This document shows, piece after piece, positions 16,474 to 24,951 of a DNA stretch of 64,000 bases. Each line of letters opens with the position of its first letter. Position 1 is the stretch's first letter. The translations under genes and the position numbers were made by a program. The stretch lies in NCBI GenBank assembly GCA_910579725.1, contig CAJTUD010000007.1:10595-74594 (forward strand), read 5' to 3'. The notes beneath the pieces were generated by a model. The model was not told the origin of the DNA, searched no databases, and saw nothing but the letters and a program-made list of their open reading frames with translations. Origin of the DNA: an uncultured Oscillospiraceae bacterium (GTDB lineage: Bacteria; Bacillota; Clostridia; Oscillospirales; Oscillospiraceae).

Positions 16474-19400
16474 ATGTCTTTTGTCCACCTCCACGTCCAT
16501 ACGGAGTACAGCCTTCTGGACGGCTTCTGCAAAATCAACGGCCTTGCCAAACGGGTGAAGGAGTTGGGGCAGAACGCCGTGGCGGTCACAGACCACGGCG
16601 TCATGTACGGCGCTATTGATTTTTACCGGGCCTGCAAGGCCGAGGGGATCAAACCGATTATCGGCTGCGAGGTCTATGTGACGCCAAGAAACCGCACTCG
16701 CTTCGACCGGGTCCACGAGTTGGATGCGGAGAGCCGCCATCTGGTGCTGCTGTGCCGGAATGAGGAGGGGTATAAAAATCTCAGCTATATGGTCAGCAAG
16801 GGCTTTGTGGAGGGCTTCTACATCAAGCCCAGGATTGACATGCAGCTGCTGAAAAAGCACAGCGGAGGGCTCATCGCTCTGTCCGCCTGTCTGGCGGGAG
16901 AAATCCCCAAAGGGCTGGCGAACGGGGACTACGAGGGCGCCAGGTCCTATGCGCTGGAGATGCGGGATCTCTTCGGAGAAGACGGATTCTACCTGGAGCT
17001 TCAGGACCACGGCATCCGGGAACAGGCGGTAGTGAACCAGGGACTGCTGCGGCTTCATGAGGAGACAGGGATCCCCCTGGTGTGCACCAACGACTGCCAC
17101 TATCTGGCTCCCGAGGACGCAGAAGCCCATGACGTGCTGTTGTGTATCCAGACCGGCAAGCTGGTGGAGGACGAGAAGCGGATGCGGTACGAGCCCCGGA
17201 ATTTTTACGTCCGCACCACAGAGGAAATGGAGAAATTGTTCAGCCACTATCCGGAGGCCATTGCGAACACGGAGAAGATTGCCGGGCTGTGCAATCTGGA
17301 ATTCACCTTCGGAAAGTACCACCTACCGGAGTTCAGGGTGCCGGAGGGCGAGGATGCCGGATCTTATATCCGCCGCCTCTGCGAAGAGGGCTTTGCAAAG
17401 AAGTATCAGGGAAAGCACCCGGAATATCACCAGCAGCTGGACTATGAGTTGGATATGATTGGAAAGATGGGATTTACCGACTATTTTCTCATTGTTTCCG
17501 ACTTTGTCCGCTTCGCCAGAAAGGCAGGCATCCCGGTGGGACCAGGGAGAGGATCCGCCGCCGGGAGCATGGTGTCCTATTGTCTGGATATCACAGACGT
17601 GGAGCCGATGAAATACGGGTTGTACTTCGAGCGGTTCTTGAATCCGGAGCGGGTGAGCATGCCGGATATCGACATGGATTTCGGTGACACCCGCCGGGAC
17701 GAAGTGGTGGACTATGTTCGGCGGAAGTACGGCGATGACCGGGTGGCCCAGATCGTCACCTTCGGCACCATGGCGGCCCGGAACGCCATCCGGGATGTGG
17801 GGCGGGTGCTGAACATGCCCTATGCTGATGTGGATGTGGTTGCCAAACAAGTACCCAGCGGTCCGGGGGCGCTGCACATCACCCTGGACGACGCCCTGCG
17901 GCTGAGCCGTCCGCTGAAGGACATGTACGACGGGGATGAGAAGGTCAGAAAGCTGATTGACACCGCCAAGGCCCTGGAGGGCATGCCCCGTCACGCCTCC
18001 ACCCATGCCGCCGGAGTGGTCATCACCAAGGACCCTGTTTACACGTATGTTCCGCTGGCGAAAAATGACGAGACGATCGTCTGCCAGTACACCATGGTGA
18101 CGCTGGAGGAGCTGGGCCTGCTCAAAATGGACTTTTTGGGCTTGCGGAATCTGACGGTGCTGGAGGATGCAGTGGAGATGGTCCGGCGAAGAGAGCCGGA
18201 GTTTACCCTGGAGGACGTGCCGGAGGATGATCAGGCGGTCTATGAGATGCTCACCCAGGGAAAGACCAGCGGCGTGTTTCAGATGGAGTCCGCGGGGATG
18301 ACCGGTGTGTGCGTAGGGCTTAAGCCTCAGTCCATTGAAGATCTGACAGCTATTGTGGCGCTGTACCGGCCAGGACCCATGGAATCCATTCCGCGGTTCA
18401 TTGCCTGCAAGCACGACCCGAAGCTGGTGACATACAAGCATCCGTCCCTGGAGCCCATTCTATCCATCACCTATGGCTGCATCGTCTATCAGGAACAGGT
18501 GATGCAGATTTTCCAGCAGCTGGCGGGATACTCTCTGGGACAGGCCGATATGGTGCGCCGGGCCATGAGTAAGAAGAAAGCGAAGGATATTGCCAGGGAA
18601 CAGGAGGCATTCCTCCACGGAGACTCCGAGCGGGGTATTGCAGGCTGTGTGGCCAACGGTATTCCCGGGGATGTGGCGCAGGCGATTTATGATGAAATCT
18701 ATGATTTTGCCAACTATGCCTTCAATAAGGCCCACGCGGTCTGCTACGCGGTGGTGGCTTATCAGACCGCGTGGTTCAAGCTCCACTATCCAAAGGAGTA
18801 CATGGCGGCCCTGCTGACGTCGGTACTGGATGTGGCGGACAAGGTGGCGGGATATATCGGCGAGTGCCGGGAGATGGGCATTGCCCTGCTGCCGCCGGAT
18901 GTGAACCGTTCCTATGACAGCTTCACCGTGGAGGAGGAGGGCATCCGCTTCGGTCTGGTGGCCATCAAGAACATTGGACGGGGCTTTATCCAGGGGGTGG
19001 TGAAGGAGCGGGAGGCCAACGGTCTCTTTACCGGTTTCCAGAATTTCTGCCAGAGAATGTACGGTGGAGACATCAACAAGCGGGCGGTGGAAAATCTGAT
19101 CCGGGCTGGCGCGTTTGACGGCTTTGGGGTTTTCCGCAGTCAGCTGATCTCCGTCAGCGACAAGCTTCTGGACTCCATTGCCGGCAGCCGGCGGCAGAAT
19201 CTGGATGGACAGATGGACTTTTTCGGTTTATCCGCTGGGGCAGTGCGGCAATCCGCTGCCAGTATTCATCTTCCCGATATTCCGGAGTATGCCATGGATG
19301 AGCGGCTGCGGCAGGAACGGGAGGTGACGGGGATGTACCTCTCCGGGCATCCCATGAACGCCTACCGGGAGGCAATGAAGGCGGCCGGAGCCGTTTCCAT

Positions 19401-19983
19401 CGGCTCCATCAATCAGGATTTTGCTCAGGAGGGCGGTCCGGTTCTCTATCACGATGAGCAGACCATTTCTGTGGCAGGGATTGTGACCGTCTACCGTACC
19501 CGGACCACCCGGAGCAACACTCTGATGGCCTATGCCACGGTGGAAGACGACAGCGGGTCCATTGAGCTGCTGTGCTTTGCCAGAACACTGGAGCAGTTTG
19601 GCCGCCTGCTCAGTCCGGGCAGCGCGGTGCTGATCCGTGGCAGGCTGTCCGTCCGGGACGAAAAGCCGCCTCAGATTATCTGCAACGAGGTTTATGCGCT
19701 CCGAGGAGGTGGGGAAGCGCCGCCTTCGCTGCCTCCCCAGCCCAGAACAGCGCCTGGGGTGCAGGTGTTGGAGGGGAATACGCTGTGGCTGCGGCTGTCT
19801 TCCGGCAGTGCGCCGGAGCTGGCTCACATCAACCGGGTGATCGCCATGTTTCCCGGGAATACGCCGGCGAAAATCTTTTTCATGGACACCGGAAAGCGGA
19901 TGGGAACCAAGTGTCTGCTGGGAAAGTCGCTGGTAGACGAGCTGACAGAGGTCCTTGGAAAGGAAAATGTGGTGATTCAATAA
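16474..19983 (+). CDS. dnaE: DNA polymerase III alpha subunit DnaE
   Basis: 1169 residues. The N-terminal PHP domain starts HLHVHTEYSLLDG with metal-ligand His residues retained. The polymerase palm holds GPGRGSAAGS and PDIDMDF (about residue 396), with the catalytic aspartates. Later come the beta-binding/HhH region (KAHAVCYAVVAYQTAW) and a C-terminal OB fold (ISVAGIVTVYRTRT). It is a DnaE-type enzyme without an exonuclease insert, which is a separate polymerase from PolC in Firmicutes. It ends one base before a bidirectional terminator. Nothing is missing. Confidence 0.96.
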   Translation: MSFVHLHVHTEYSLLDGFCKINGLAKRVKELGQNAVAVTDHGVMYGAIDFYRACKAEGIKPIIGCEVYVTPRNRTRFDRVHELDAESRHLVLLCRNEEGYKNLSYMVSKGFVEGFYIKPRIDMQLLKKHSGGLIALSACLAGEIPKGLANGDYEGARSYALEMRDLFGEDGFYLELQDHGIREQAVVNQGLLRLHEETGIPLVCTNDCHYLAPEDAEAHDVLLCIQTGKLVEDEKRMRYEPRNFYVRTTEEMEKLFSHYPEAIANTEKIAGLCNLEFTFGKYHLPEFRVPEGEDAGSYIRRLCEEGFAKKYQGKHPEYHQQLDYELDMIGKMGFTDYFLIVSDFVRFARKAGIPVGPGRGSAAGSMVSYCLDITDVEPMKYGLYFERFLNPERVSMPDIDMDFGDTRRDEVVDYVRRKYGDDRVAQIVTFGTMAARNAIRDVGRVLNMPYADVDVVAKQVPSGPGALHITLDDALRLSRPLKDMYDGDEKVRKLIDTAKALEGMPRHASTHAAGVVITKDPVYTYVPLAKNDETIVCQYTMVTLEELGLLKMDFLGLRNLTVLEDAVEMVRRREPEFTLEDVPEDDQAVYEMLTQGKTSGVFQMESAGMTGVCVGLKPQSIEDLTAIVALYRPGPMESIPRFIACKHDPKLVTYKHPSLEPILSITYGCIVYQEQVMQIFQQLAGYSLGQADMVRRAMSKKKAKDIAREQEAFLHGDSERGIAGCVANGIPGDVAQAIYDEIYDFANYAFNKAHAVCYAVVAYQTAWFKLHYPKEYMAALLTSVLDVADKVAGYIGECREMGIALLPPDVNRSYDSFTVEEEGIRFGLVAIKNIGRGFIQGVVKEREANGLFTGFQNFCQRMYGGDINKRAVENLIRAGAFDGFGVFRSQLISVSDKLLDSIAGSRRQNLDGQMDFFGLSAGAVRQSAASIHLPDIPEYAMDERLRQEREVTGMYLSGHPMNAYREAMKAAGAVSIGSINQDFAQEGGPVLYHDEQTISVAGIVTVYRTRTTRSNTLMAYATVEDDSGSIELLCFARTLEQFGRLLSPGSAVLIRGRLSVRDEKPPQIICNEVYALRGGGEAPPSLPPQPRTAPGVQVLEGNTLWLRLSSGSAPELAHINRVIAMFPGNTPAKIFFMDTGKRMGTKCLLGKSLVDELTEVLGKENVVIQ

Positions 19984-19985
19984 AT

Positions 19986-20027
19986 AAATCGAAGCCCCGT
20001 CCAACCGGACGGGGCTTCGATTTATTT
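19986..20027. terminator. Bidirectional terminator, dnaE / SRP operon
   Basis: AAATCGAAGCCCCGTCC (19986-20002), loop AACC, GGACGGGGCTTCGATTT (20007-20023) then ATTTT. It is a 17-base-pair stem between the converging dnaE and khpA genes, flanked by A and T runs, so it can serve both strands. Confidence 0.9.
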
Positions 20028-20031
20028 TGCG

Positions 20032-20286
20032 TCAATCGACGATATCCACTGTGACCTTCTGGCCGGTGCGCTGTGCGCAGGAGCGGACCAGAGTCCGGAT
20101 TTCCTTGGCAATGCGGCCCTGACGGCCAATCACCTTGCCCATGTCGTCTGGAGCGACGCGCAGCTCCAACGTCAGTTCCTGGCCGCCCTCCACTTCCGTC
20201 ACAGTAACGGCGTCAGGGTTTTCCACCAGGTTCTTTGCAATGTAGAGCAGCAGATCTTTCAGGTTGTGATCCTTGACCGCGTCCAT
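20032..20286 (-). CDS. khpA: KH-domain RNA-binding protein KhpA
   Basis: 84 residues, entirely one KH domain with the GXXG loop in GKVIGRQGRIAKEIR. KhpA (YlqC) forms a dimer with KhpB/Jag in Firmicutes and binds many RNAs; loss affects cell size and division in pneumococcus. The ATG overlaps the rpsP stop by one base. It is the last gene of the ylxM-ffh-rpsP-khpA operon; rimM and trmD, which usually follow, are not here. Confidence 0.92.
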   Translation of the reverse strand: MDAVKDHNLKDLLLYIAKNLVENPDAVTVTEVEGGQELTLELRVAPDDMGKVIGRQGRIAKEIRTLVRSCAQRTGQKVTVDIVD

Positions 20287-20525
20287 CAGAGCACGTCAAC
20301 TTTCTTGAGCAGAGCGCGGACCGTATCCGTGGGCTGAGCGCCGGTCTTGATCCACTCCTTGGCGCGGGCGGCGTCAATTTTGATCTCAGCGGGGGAGACG
20401 CAGGGATTATACGTGCCAATTTCTTCAATGAAACGGCCGTCACGGGGATAGCGGCTGTCAGCCACGACGACGCGATAGAAAGGTGCTTTCTTTGCGCCCA
20501 TACGGCGCAGTCTGATTTTAACCAT
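20286..20525 (-). CDS. rpsP: Ribosomal protein bS16
   Basis: 79 residues from the ATG whose first base is 20525; a longer frame starting 8 codons earlier is less likely because the family begins MVKIRLRRMGAKKAPFYR-like (MVKIRLRRMG). Conserved YRVVVADSR and DGRFIEEIGTYNP are present. bS16 is a small-subunit assembly protein. GGAGGAAAC precedes the ATG. It lies between ffh and khpA in the standard Firmicutes order. Confidence 0.96.
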   Translation of the reverse strand: MVKIRLRRMGAKKAPFYRVVVADSRYPRDGRFIEEIGTYNPCVSPAEIKIDAARAKEWIKTGAQPTDTVRALLKKVDVL

Positions 20526-20599
20526 GATGTGTTTCCTCCAATTAGTCAATAAATTTGTTGTTGTGTATCATATAAATGCCGGGGCATTTACGACGGGGA

Positions 20600-21988
20600 T
20601 TATTTCAGGCGCTTCTTCCGGCCGAAGCCATGCATCTTGCTGGTACCGGCGATCTTGCCCAGCTGCGGCATTTTACCAAGTCCCAAAGGCATTTTGCCCT
20701 TGGAGAGGGTCTTTGTCAGCTGGAGCATCATCTCGTACTGCTTGAGCAGGCGGTTGACATCCGCCACCTGCTGGCCGCAGCCAGCCGCAATACGGCGTTT
20801 CCGGCTGGCGTCCAGAAGGGAGGGGTTATTGCGCTCTTTGGGGGTCATGGAGAGAATGACGGCCTCCTGACGGTTGAGCATTTTATCATCAATCTGCGCT
20901 CCGGCCATCTGCTTGCCCAGCTGGCCGGGAAACATGGCCGCCATCTGGTTCAAATCGCCCATCTTGCGCAACTGGCTCATCTGCTCCATGTAGTCGGTAA
21001 GGGTGAAGCGGTTCTTTTTCAGCTTCTCCTCTAACTCCGCCGCCTTTTTCTCATCGAAGCTCTGTTCCGCCCGCTCGATCAGGGAGAGTACGTCGCCCAT
21101 GCCCAGAATGCGGGAAGCCATACGGTCCGGATGGAACAGCTCGATCATATCCAGCTTTTCGCCGGTACCCACGAATTTGATGGGTTTGCCGGTGGCCGCC
21201 CGGATGGAAAGGGCTGCGCCGCCCCGGGCGTCCCCGTCCAGCTTGGTCAGGAGAACACCGTCAATGCCCAGCGCTTCGTCAAAGGCGGAGGCGGCGCTGA
21301 CGGCGTCCTGACCGGTCATAGCGTCCACAACCAGCAGGATCTCGTTGGGATTCACCGCGCTCTTGATATTTTTCAGCTCGTTCATGAGCTGCTCATCTAT
21401 ATGCAGCCGTCCGGCGGTGTCCAGCAGCACTGTGTCGAAGCCATTATCCCGGGCATGCCGCAGGGCGTGCTGGGCAATCTGAACCGGGTTGATCTGTCCC
21501 AGAGCAAAGACAGGGATGTCCAGCTGTTCCCCCACCACTTGCAGCTGCGTAATGGCGGCAGGGCGGTACACGTCGCAGGCCACCAGCAGGGGGCGCTTGC
21601 CCATGGTGCTTTTCAGATACCCCGCCAGCTTTGCGCCGTTGGTGGTCTTACCGGCGCCCTGAAGGCCCACCATCATGATGATCGTGGGAGGCTTGGAGGC
21701 AAAGCTGATTTTCTCGCTGCCGCCGCCCATGAGGACGGTGAGCTCCTCGTTGACAATCTTGATGATCTGCTGGGCTGGTGTCAAGCTCTCCAGCACGTCC
21801 GCGCCCACGGCGCGGTCCGTGACCTTGGCAACAAAATCCTTGACGACAGAGAAGCTCACGTCTGCGTCCAGCAGGGCCAGACGGACTTCCTTCATGGCCT
21901 CCTTGACGTCGGCCTCGGTGATGCGTCCCTTGCCGCGCAAGCGGCGGAACGCGGCGTTCAGTTTTTCGGAAAGACCTTCAAATGCCAT
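20600..21988 (-). CDS. ffh: Signal recognition particle protein Ffh
   Basis: 462 residues. The N domain is followed by the GTPase G domain with GLQGAGKTT (about residue 106), DTAGRLHID and TKLDGDARGG. The Met-rich M domain near the C-terminus (MSQLRKMGDLNQMAAMFPG, SMTPKERNNP) binds the SRP RNA and signal sequences. It delivers nascent membrane proteins to FtsY. It is 13 bases after ylxM, which is its usual partner. The SRP RNA gene is not in this window. Length is normal. Confidence 0.97.
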   Translation of the reverse strand: MAFEGLSEKLNAAFRRLRGKGRITEADVKEAMKEVRLALLDADVSFSVVKDFVAKVTDRAVGADVLESLTPAQQIIKIVNEELTVLMGGGSEKISFASKPPTIIMMVGLQGAGKTTNGAKLAGYLKSTMGKRPLLVACDVYRPAAITQLQVVGEQLDIPVFALGQINPVQIAQHALRHARDNGFDTVLLDTAGRLHIDEQLMNELKNIKSAVNPNEILLVVDAMTGQDAVSAASAFDEALGIDGVLLTKLDGDARGGAALSIRAATGKPIKFVGTGEKLDMIELFHPDRMASRILGMGDVLSLIERAEQSFDEKKAAELEEKLKKNRFTLTDYMEQMSQLRKMGDLNQMAAMFPGQLGKQMAGAQIDDKMLNRQEAVILSMTPKERNNPSLLDASRKRRIAAGCGQQVADVNRLLKQYEMMLQLTKTLSKGKMPLGLGKMPQLGKIAGTSKMHGFGRKKRLK

Positions 21989-22001
21989 GGGCTGTCACTC
22001 C

Positions 22002-22367
22002 TTATTCCTTCAATGCCTGGGCCGCCTGGATAATGGCGGCGGCAAGCTCGTCAATCCGCGGATCTTCGTACTGCCGGTAGTTGATGGTTTTCAGCTCCCC
22101 GGCGGCCTCCTCAATAGCGGAAATATGCTGCTGCATCTGGAGAAAGCGGCGGATCAGGCCGGTCTTGTCTTCCACCTCCTGCATCGCCGCTTCGGCCCGG
22201 ACAATCACATCCCGGACTCCCTGACGGCTGATGCCGCTGTTCTCCGCGATTTCGGAGAGGCTGAGATCCTCGTTATAATAGAGATCAAAAAATTCCTTCT
22301 GCCTCTCGGTGAGGAGCTCCCCGTAAAAATCGAACAGCATGGTCATGCGGTAGGTCTGGTTTTTCAC
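22002..22367 (-). CDS. ylxM: YlxM/p13-family SRP-associated protein
   Basis: 121 residues from a GTG at 22367 with AAAGGAGGG 6 bases upstream. It contains a sigma-70 region 4-like helix-turn-helix (LTERQKEFFDLYYNEDLSL, then EIAENSGISRQGVRDV). YlxM proteins are encoded with ffh and can stimulate SRP GTPase activity in streptococci; DNA binding has not been shown in general. The first gene of the SRP operon. A 7-base-pair hairpin (22384-22405) sits next to its Shine-Dalgarno sequence and could tune initiation. Confidence 0.9.
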   Translation of the reverse strand: MKNQTYRMTMLFDFYGELLTERQKEFFDLYYNEDLSLSEIAENSGISRQGVRDVIVRAEAAMQEVEDKTGLIRRFLQMQQHISAIEEAAGELKTINYRQYEDPRIDELAAAIIQAAQALKE

Positions 22368-22383
22368 GGCTCGCCCTCCTTTG

Positions 22384-22443
22384 TGTAAAGCGAAGCAACT
22401 TTACATTCCTGCATATCATACCCTACTTCTCCGGAAAAGTCAA
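22384..22443 (-). promoter_or_regulatory. SRP operon promoter and leader hairpin
   Basis: On the minus strand, TTGACT (22443-22438), 17-base spacer, TATGAT (22420-22415). The transcript would begin near 22408 with hairpin TGTAAAG (22405-22399) / CTTTACA (22390-22384), immediately followed by AAAGGAGGG. The hairpin is therefore at the 5' end of the mRNA and adjacent to the ribosome site. Confidence 0.7.
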
Positions 22444-22534
22444 GAGGGAAATGGGGAAAAATCCGGGAAATCAGTTTTGAGATTAGGGGCGGGGAGTGCC
22501 TCGCGGCTGATGCCGGGACCGCGGGAAAGAAAAG

Positions 22535-22561
22535 TGCCCCGGGCACACAGTGTCCGGGGCA
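22535..22561 (-). terminator. Terminator of the surface-protein gene
   Basis: Minus strand: TGCCCCGG (from 22561), loop, CCGGGGCA (to 22535), followed by CTTTTCTTT. It is 16 bases past the stop of the surface-protein gene and upstream of the SRP operon promoter. Confidence 0.8.
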
Positions 22562-22576
22562 GAATCTGGGAAATGC

Positions 22577-24721
22577 TCAGGCGGCAGTATCCGCCAGAGC
22601 CTCTTCCAGCAGCGTGTAGAAGGTAGAAAGCTGATCGCCCAGATCCATAATCAGATCTTCGTCCTCGCCGTCCACGGTAAACTCCAGCTCCTCGATGCCT
22701 TTGCGGGCCGCGAAGCGGGAGAGAACTTCCCGCAGGATACCGGCGGTCAGCAGCTCGTCGGGATCAAAGGGCTCCTCTTCAGTGTCAAAAACCAGAGCGC
22801 TGTCCAGACTCCAGCAGATGGCCTGGGCATAGTCGTGCTCCGCAAAGGGGAACTCCTCGGGCAGCTCTGCGGCGGGGCTCTCCTCATAACGGTAGAGTTC
22901 GTCGAGCAGTTGGCAGATGGCGGTCAGGCCCGCCAGAGGAATTTCCTCCTCTGTAATGATTGTGGTATCCTCGCCGGCCGCCGCGGTGGCCGGTGTGCCG
23001 GCCAAAGGAATGTCGTCGTCAGGGATAATGGTGACGCCGCCGTCTGGAGCGGCAGGAATGTCGTCTCCGCCGTCAGGGATCACGGGATCCGCAGGCGTAA
23101 TGGGATCTTCGCTCTCGCCGGGAGCAGGATCAACGGGAGGATCCGTCTCATCTTCCTCGCCGGGGGCCACGGGATCTGTGGTGTTGCCGCCCTCTTCAGG
23201 AGGAACAGGAGCGCTTTCCTTTTCTTCATACTTACAATCAGTGCACATACGGGTACGTGTCTGAGTGCCTTCGGCCTCATTCACAACCCAGTCGCTCCAA
23301 TTGCCAAAGTGATGGCTGGTGGAAGGAATCTCGGTTCCTACATTTAGCGGTTTACCGCAATCAGAGCATTTTGTTGCGCCTTCCCAACCTGCTTTGGTGC
23401 AGGTAGCGGATGTGTTCTTCACGTCATCAGGAGTTTCTTGGTGCGATAACAGTTCTGTTTCCTCTGGCTTTTCCAGAAAAATACCGCACTCGGAACACTT
23501 TGTGCCAGCTGTCCAGCCAGGTGCAGTACATGTAGCAAGCTGTTCGGGAATGGTTTCCACAGTATGATTATTGCTGTCAACATTTCCGGCCTCTTTTTTA
23601 CATACTGTGCAGGTTGCAGGAGCCTTACAAGTAGCATCTGACCAGTTATGCGCAGGAACAGTGATAATGCCGCCCTCAGTTATACGCGTGCACGCATCAC
23701 TGCTGATAAAGCGTTCAGCATCTTCACCAATGGTTCCCGCGTTAACAACAGCAGCATTATCAGGGTTAGCGGCAATGGACTGTAGGTCATTTTTCGCATT
23801 GTTTGCCTTATTTCCAGTAATGGAGCCGCCATTCATAGTAAACTTGCCGTTCCACACACGCACACCGCCGCCGCCTTGAGGCTTGTTGGAAGTATTGCCG
23901 GTGATTTCTCCGCCTTCCATGTTAAATGTGCCCATCACATACACGCCGCCGCCTTCACCGGCGGTACTGGTGTTTTTGGAAATTTCACCACCGGTCATAG
24001 TAAAAGCAGCGTTTGTATTTACATAAACACCGGCGCCGCTGCCACCGGCCTTGTTTTCAGTAATAGCACCACCGTTCATGGTGAACGTGCCGCTTTGAAT
24101 CAATACGCCGCCGCCGCCATAAACACCGGCGCCATTATTTTTATTAGTTTCATTTTCAGCAATACTACCGCCGTCCATAGTGAAATTACCGCCATTAGTC
24201 ACATACACGCCGCCGCCGCCATTTTGAGCAGTGTTTCCGGTGATGGCGCCGCCCTGCATAGTAAGGGAACCACCGTTCACATAGATGCCGCCGCCAAAAG
24301 CGTTGTTTGTGCCGCCAGTGATGGTGCCGGTTTTCTCAGTGCTTCCTGCCCCATCGCCGGTGTTCACCGGCGCAGAGGAGGTGGCTGTAGAAGTAGCAGT
24401 AGGCGCTTCGCCCTGCTCGTCCCGGAGCGTCAGATTGCCGTTCTGACCGATAGTAATGACGGAATTATTGCTGCTTCCGGTGATAGTCCAGCCGTTCAGA
24501 TTCAGATTGACATTTTGGTTGATATTGATGGTGGTATTCTCATCTTTTTCGGCGGAATACGAATAATCCTCCCCCAGAATGACAGTTTCATTGTTATCAA
24601 TCAGAGCCTGAAGGTCTGAAAAACTTCCCGCCCATGCAGTGAGCGACAAGGCGTTGACGCACAGAACCAGAGAAACAAACATTGCCAGTCCGCGCTTGCT
24701 GAAAAACTTTTTATGCTTCAC
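22577..24721 (-). CDS. Secreted beta-helix surface protein under c-di-GMP riboswitch control
   Basis: 714 residues from GTG 24721 (GGGAG 9 bases upstream). An open frame continues 42 codons further but that part is riboswitch RNA. Residues 1-31 are a signal peptide (AMFVSLVLCVNALSL, cleavage after AWA). Residues about 55-345 form a right-handed beta-helix with six repeats of the FTMNGGxITxN / GGGVYV type. About 365-500 carry four or more CxxC pairs in repeats like ATCTxxGWxxGTKCSECG. An acidic Pro-rich stretch (about 510-600) leads to a C-terminal region resembling degenerate SLH repeats (LLDELYRYEE, FDPDELLTAGILREVLSRF). No LPXTG. I infer a wall-attached adhesin or matrix protein; that is inference from architecture. 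Codon-level GC drops in the repeat part. Confidence 0.8.
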   Translation of the reverse strand: MKHKKFFSKRGLAMFVSLVLCVNALSLTAWAGSFSDLQALIDNNETVILGEDYSYSAEKDENTTININQNVNLNLNGWTITGSSNNSVITIGQNGNLTLRDEQGEAPTATSTATSSAPVNTGDGAGSTEKTGTITGGTNNAFGGGIYVNGGSLTMQGGAITGNTAQNGGGGVYVTNGGNFTMDGGSIAENETNKNNGAGVYGGGGVLIQSGTFTMNGGAITENKAGGSGAGVYVNTNAAFTMTGGEISKNTSTAGEGGGVYVMGTFNMEGGEITGNTSNKPQGGGGVRVWNGKFTMNGGSITGNKANNAKNDLQSIAANPDNAAVVNAGTIGEDAERFISSDACTRITEGGIITVPAHNWSDATCKAPATCTVCKKEAGNVDSNNHTVETIPEQLATCTAPGWTAGTKCSECGIFLEKPEETELLSHQETPDDVKNTSATCTKAGWEGATKCSDCGKPLNVGTEIPSTSHHFGNWSDWVVNEAEGTQTRTRMCTDCKYEEKESAPVPPEEGGNTTDPVAPGEEDETDPPVDPAPGESEDPITPADPVIPDGGDDIPAAPDGGVTIIPDDDIPLAGTPATAAAGEDTTIITEEEIPLAGLTAICQLLDELYRYEESPAAELPEEFPFAEHDYAQAICWSLDSALVFDTEEEPFDPDELLTAGILREVLSRFAARKGIEELEFTVDGEDEDLIMDLGDQLSTFYTLLEEALADTAA

Positions 24722-24770
24722 AAATACAATCTCCCTTTCTATTCTTTGCACAATTCGGATGCAAAGTTCC

Positions 24771-24863
24771 GGTGGCCGGGCTGGCATAGTACTTTCCACG
24801 TTCGCAGTCTCCAGCACCGTAGCCCCCATGGCTTTGCGTCCCGTCATTTCTGGCGGTTTGCTA
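24771..24863 (-). promoter_or_regulatory. c-di-GMP-I riboswitch, copy C (gene-proximal)
   Basis: Minus strand. AGCAAACC (24862-24855), P2 with GAAA tetraloop, GACGCAAAGCC (24840-24830), P3 arm, then ATGCCAGCCCGGCC ending at 24774. The first base of the GGCAAACC core is A here and P2 has one mismatch, so it is the most diverged of the three. It is followed by hairpin CTTTGCA/TGCAAAG (24766-24744) and the Shine-Dalgarno AAAGGGAG (24737-24731), so it may control translation. Confidence 0.75.
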
Positions 24864-24950
24864 ATTTTGCGGCCGGGCTGTCATGCGCCGCTTCCGGCGT
24901 TTAGACCCCATGGCTTTGCGCCCCGCCGTTTCCGGCGGTTTGCCAAAATC
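24864..24950 (-). promoter_or_regulatory. c-di-GMP-I riboswitch, copy B (middle)
   Basis: Minus strand. The best match to the GEMM-I consensus: GGCAAACC (24944-24937), P2 CCGCC/GGCGG capped by GAAA, GCGCAAAGCC, ATGGGGTCTAA, a compact P3 (CGCCG/CGGCG), then ATGACAGCCCGGC (24872 end). P1 can form between ATTTTG.GC and GCAAAAT. The GAAA tetraloop is the element that docks into P3 in the known structure. I recognise the family from the Vc2-type sequence; binding to c-di-GMP is inferred. Confidence 0.85.
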
Positions 24951-24951
24951 A

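Noticed and set aside
24722..24847. Upstream extension of the surface-protein reading frame by 42 codons
   Set aside because: The extension has no ribosome site and its DNA is the gene-proximal riboswitch; the signal peptide begins after GTG 24721, which has GGGAG at good spacing.
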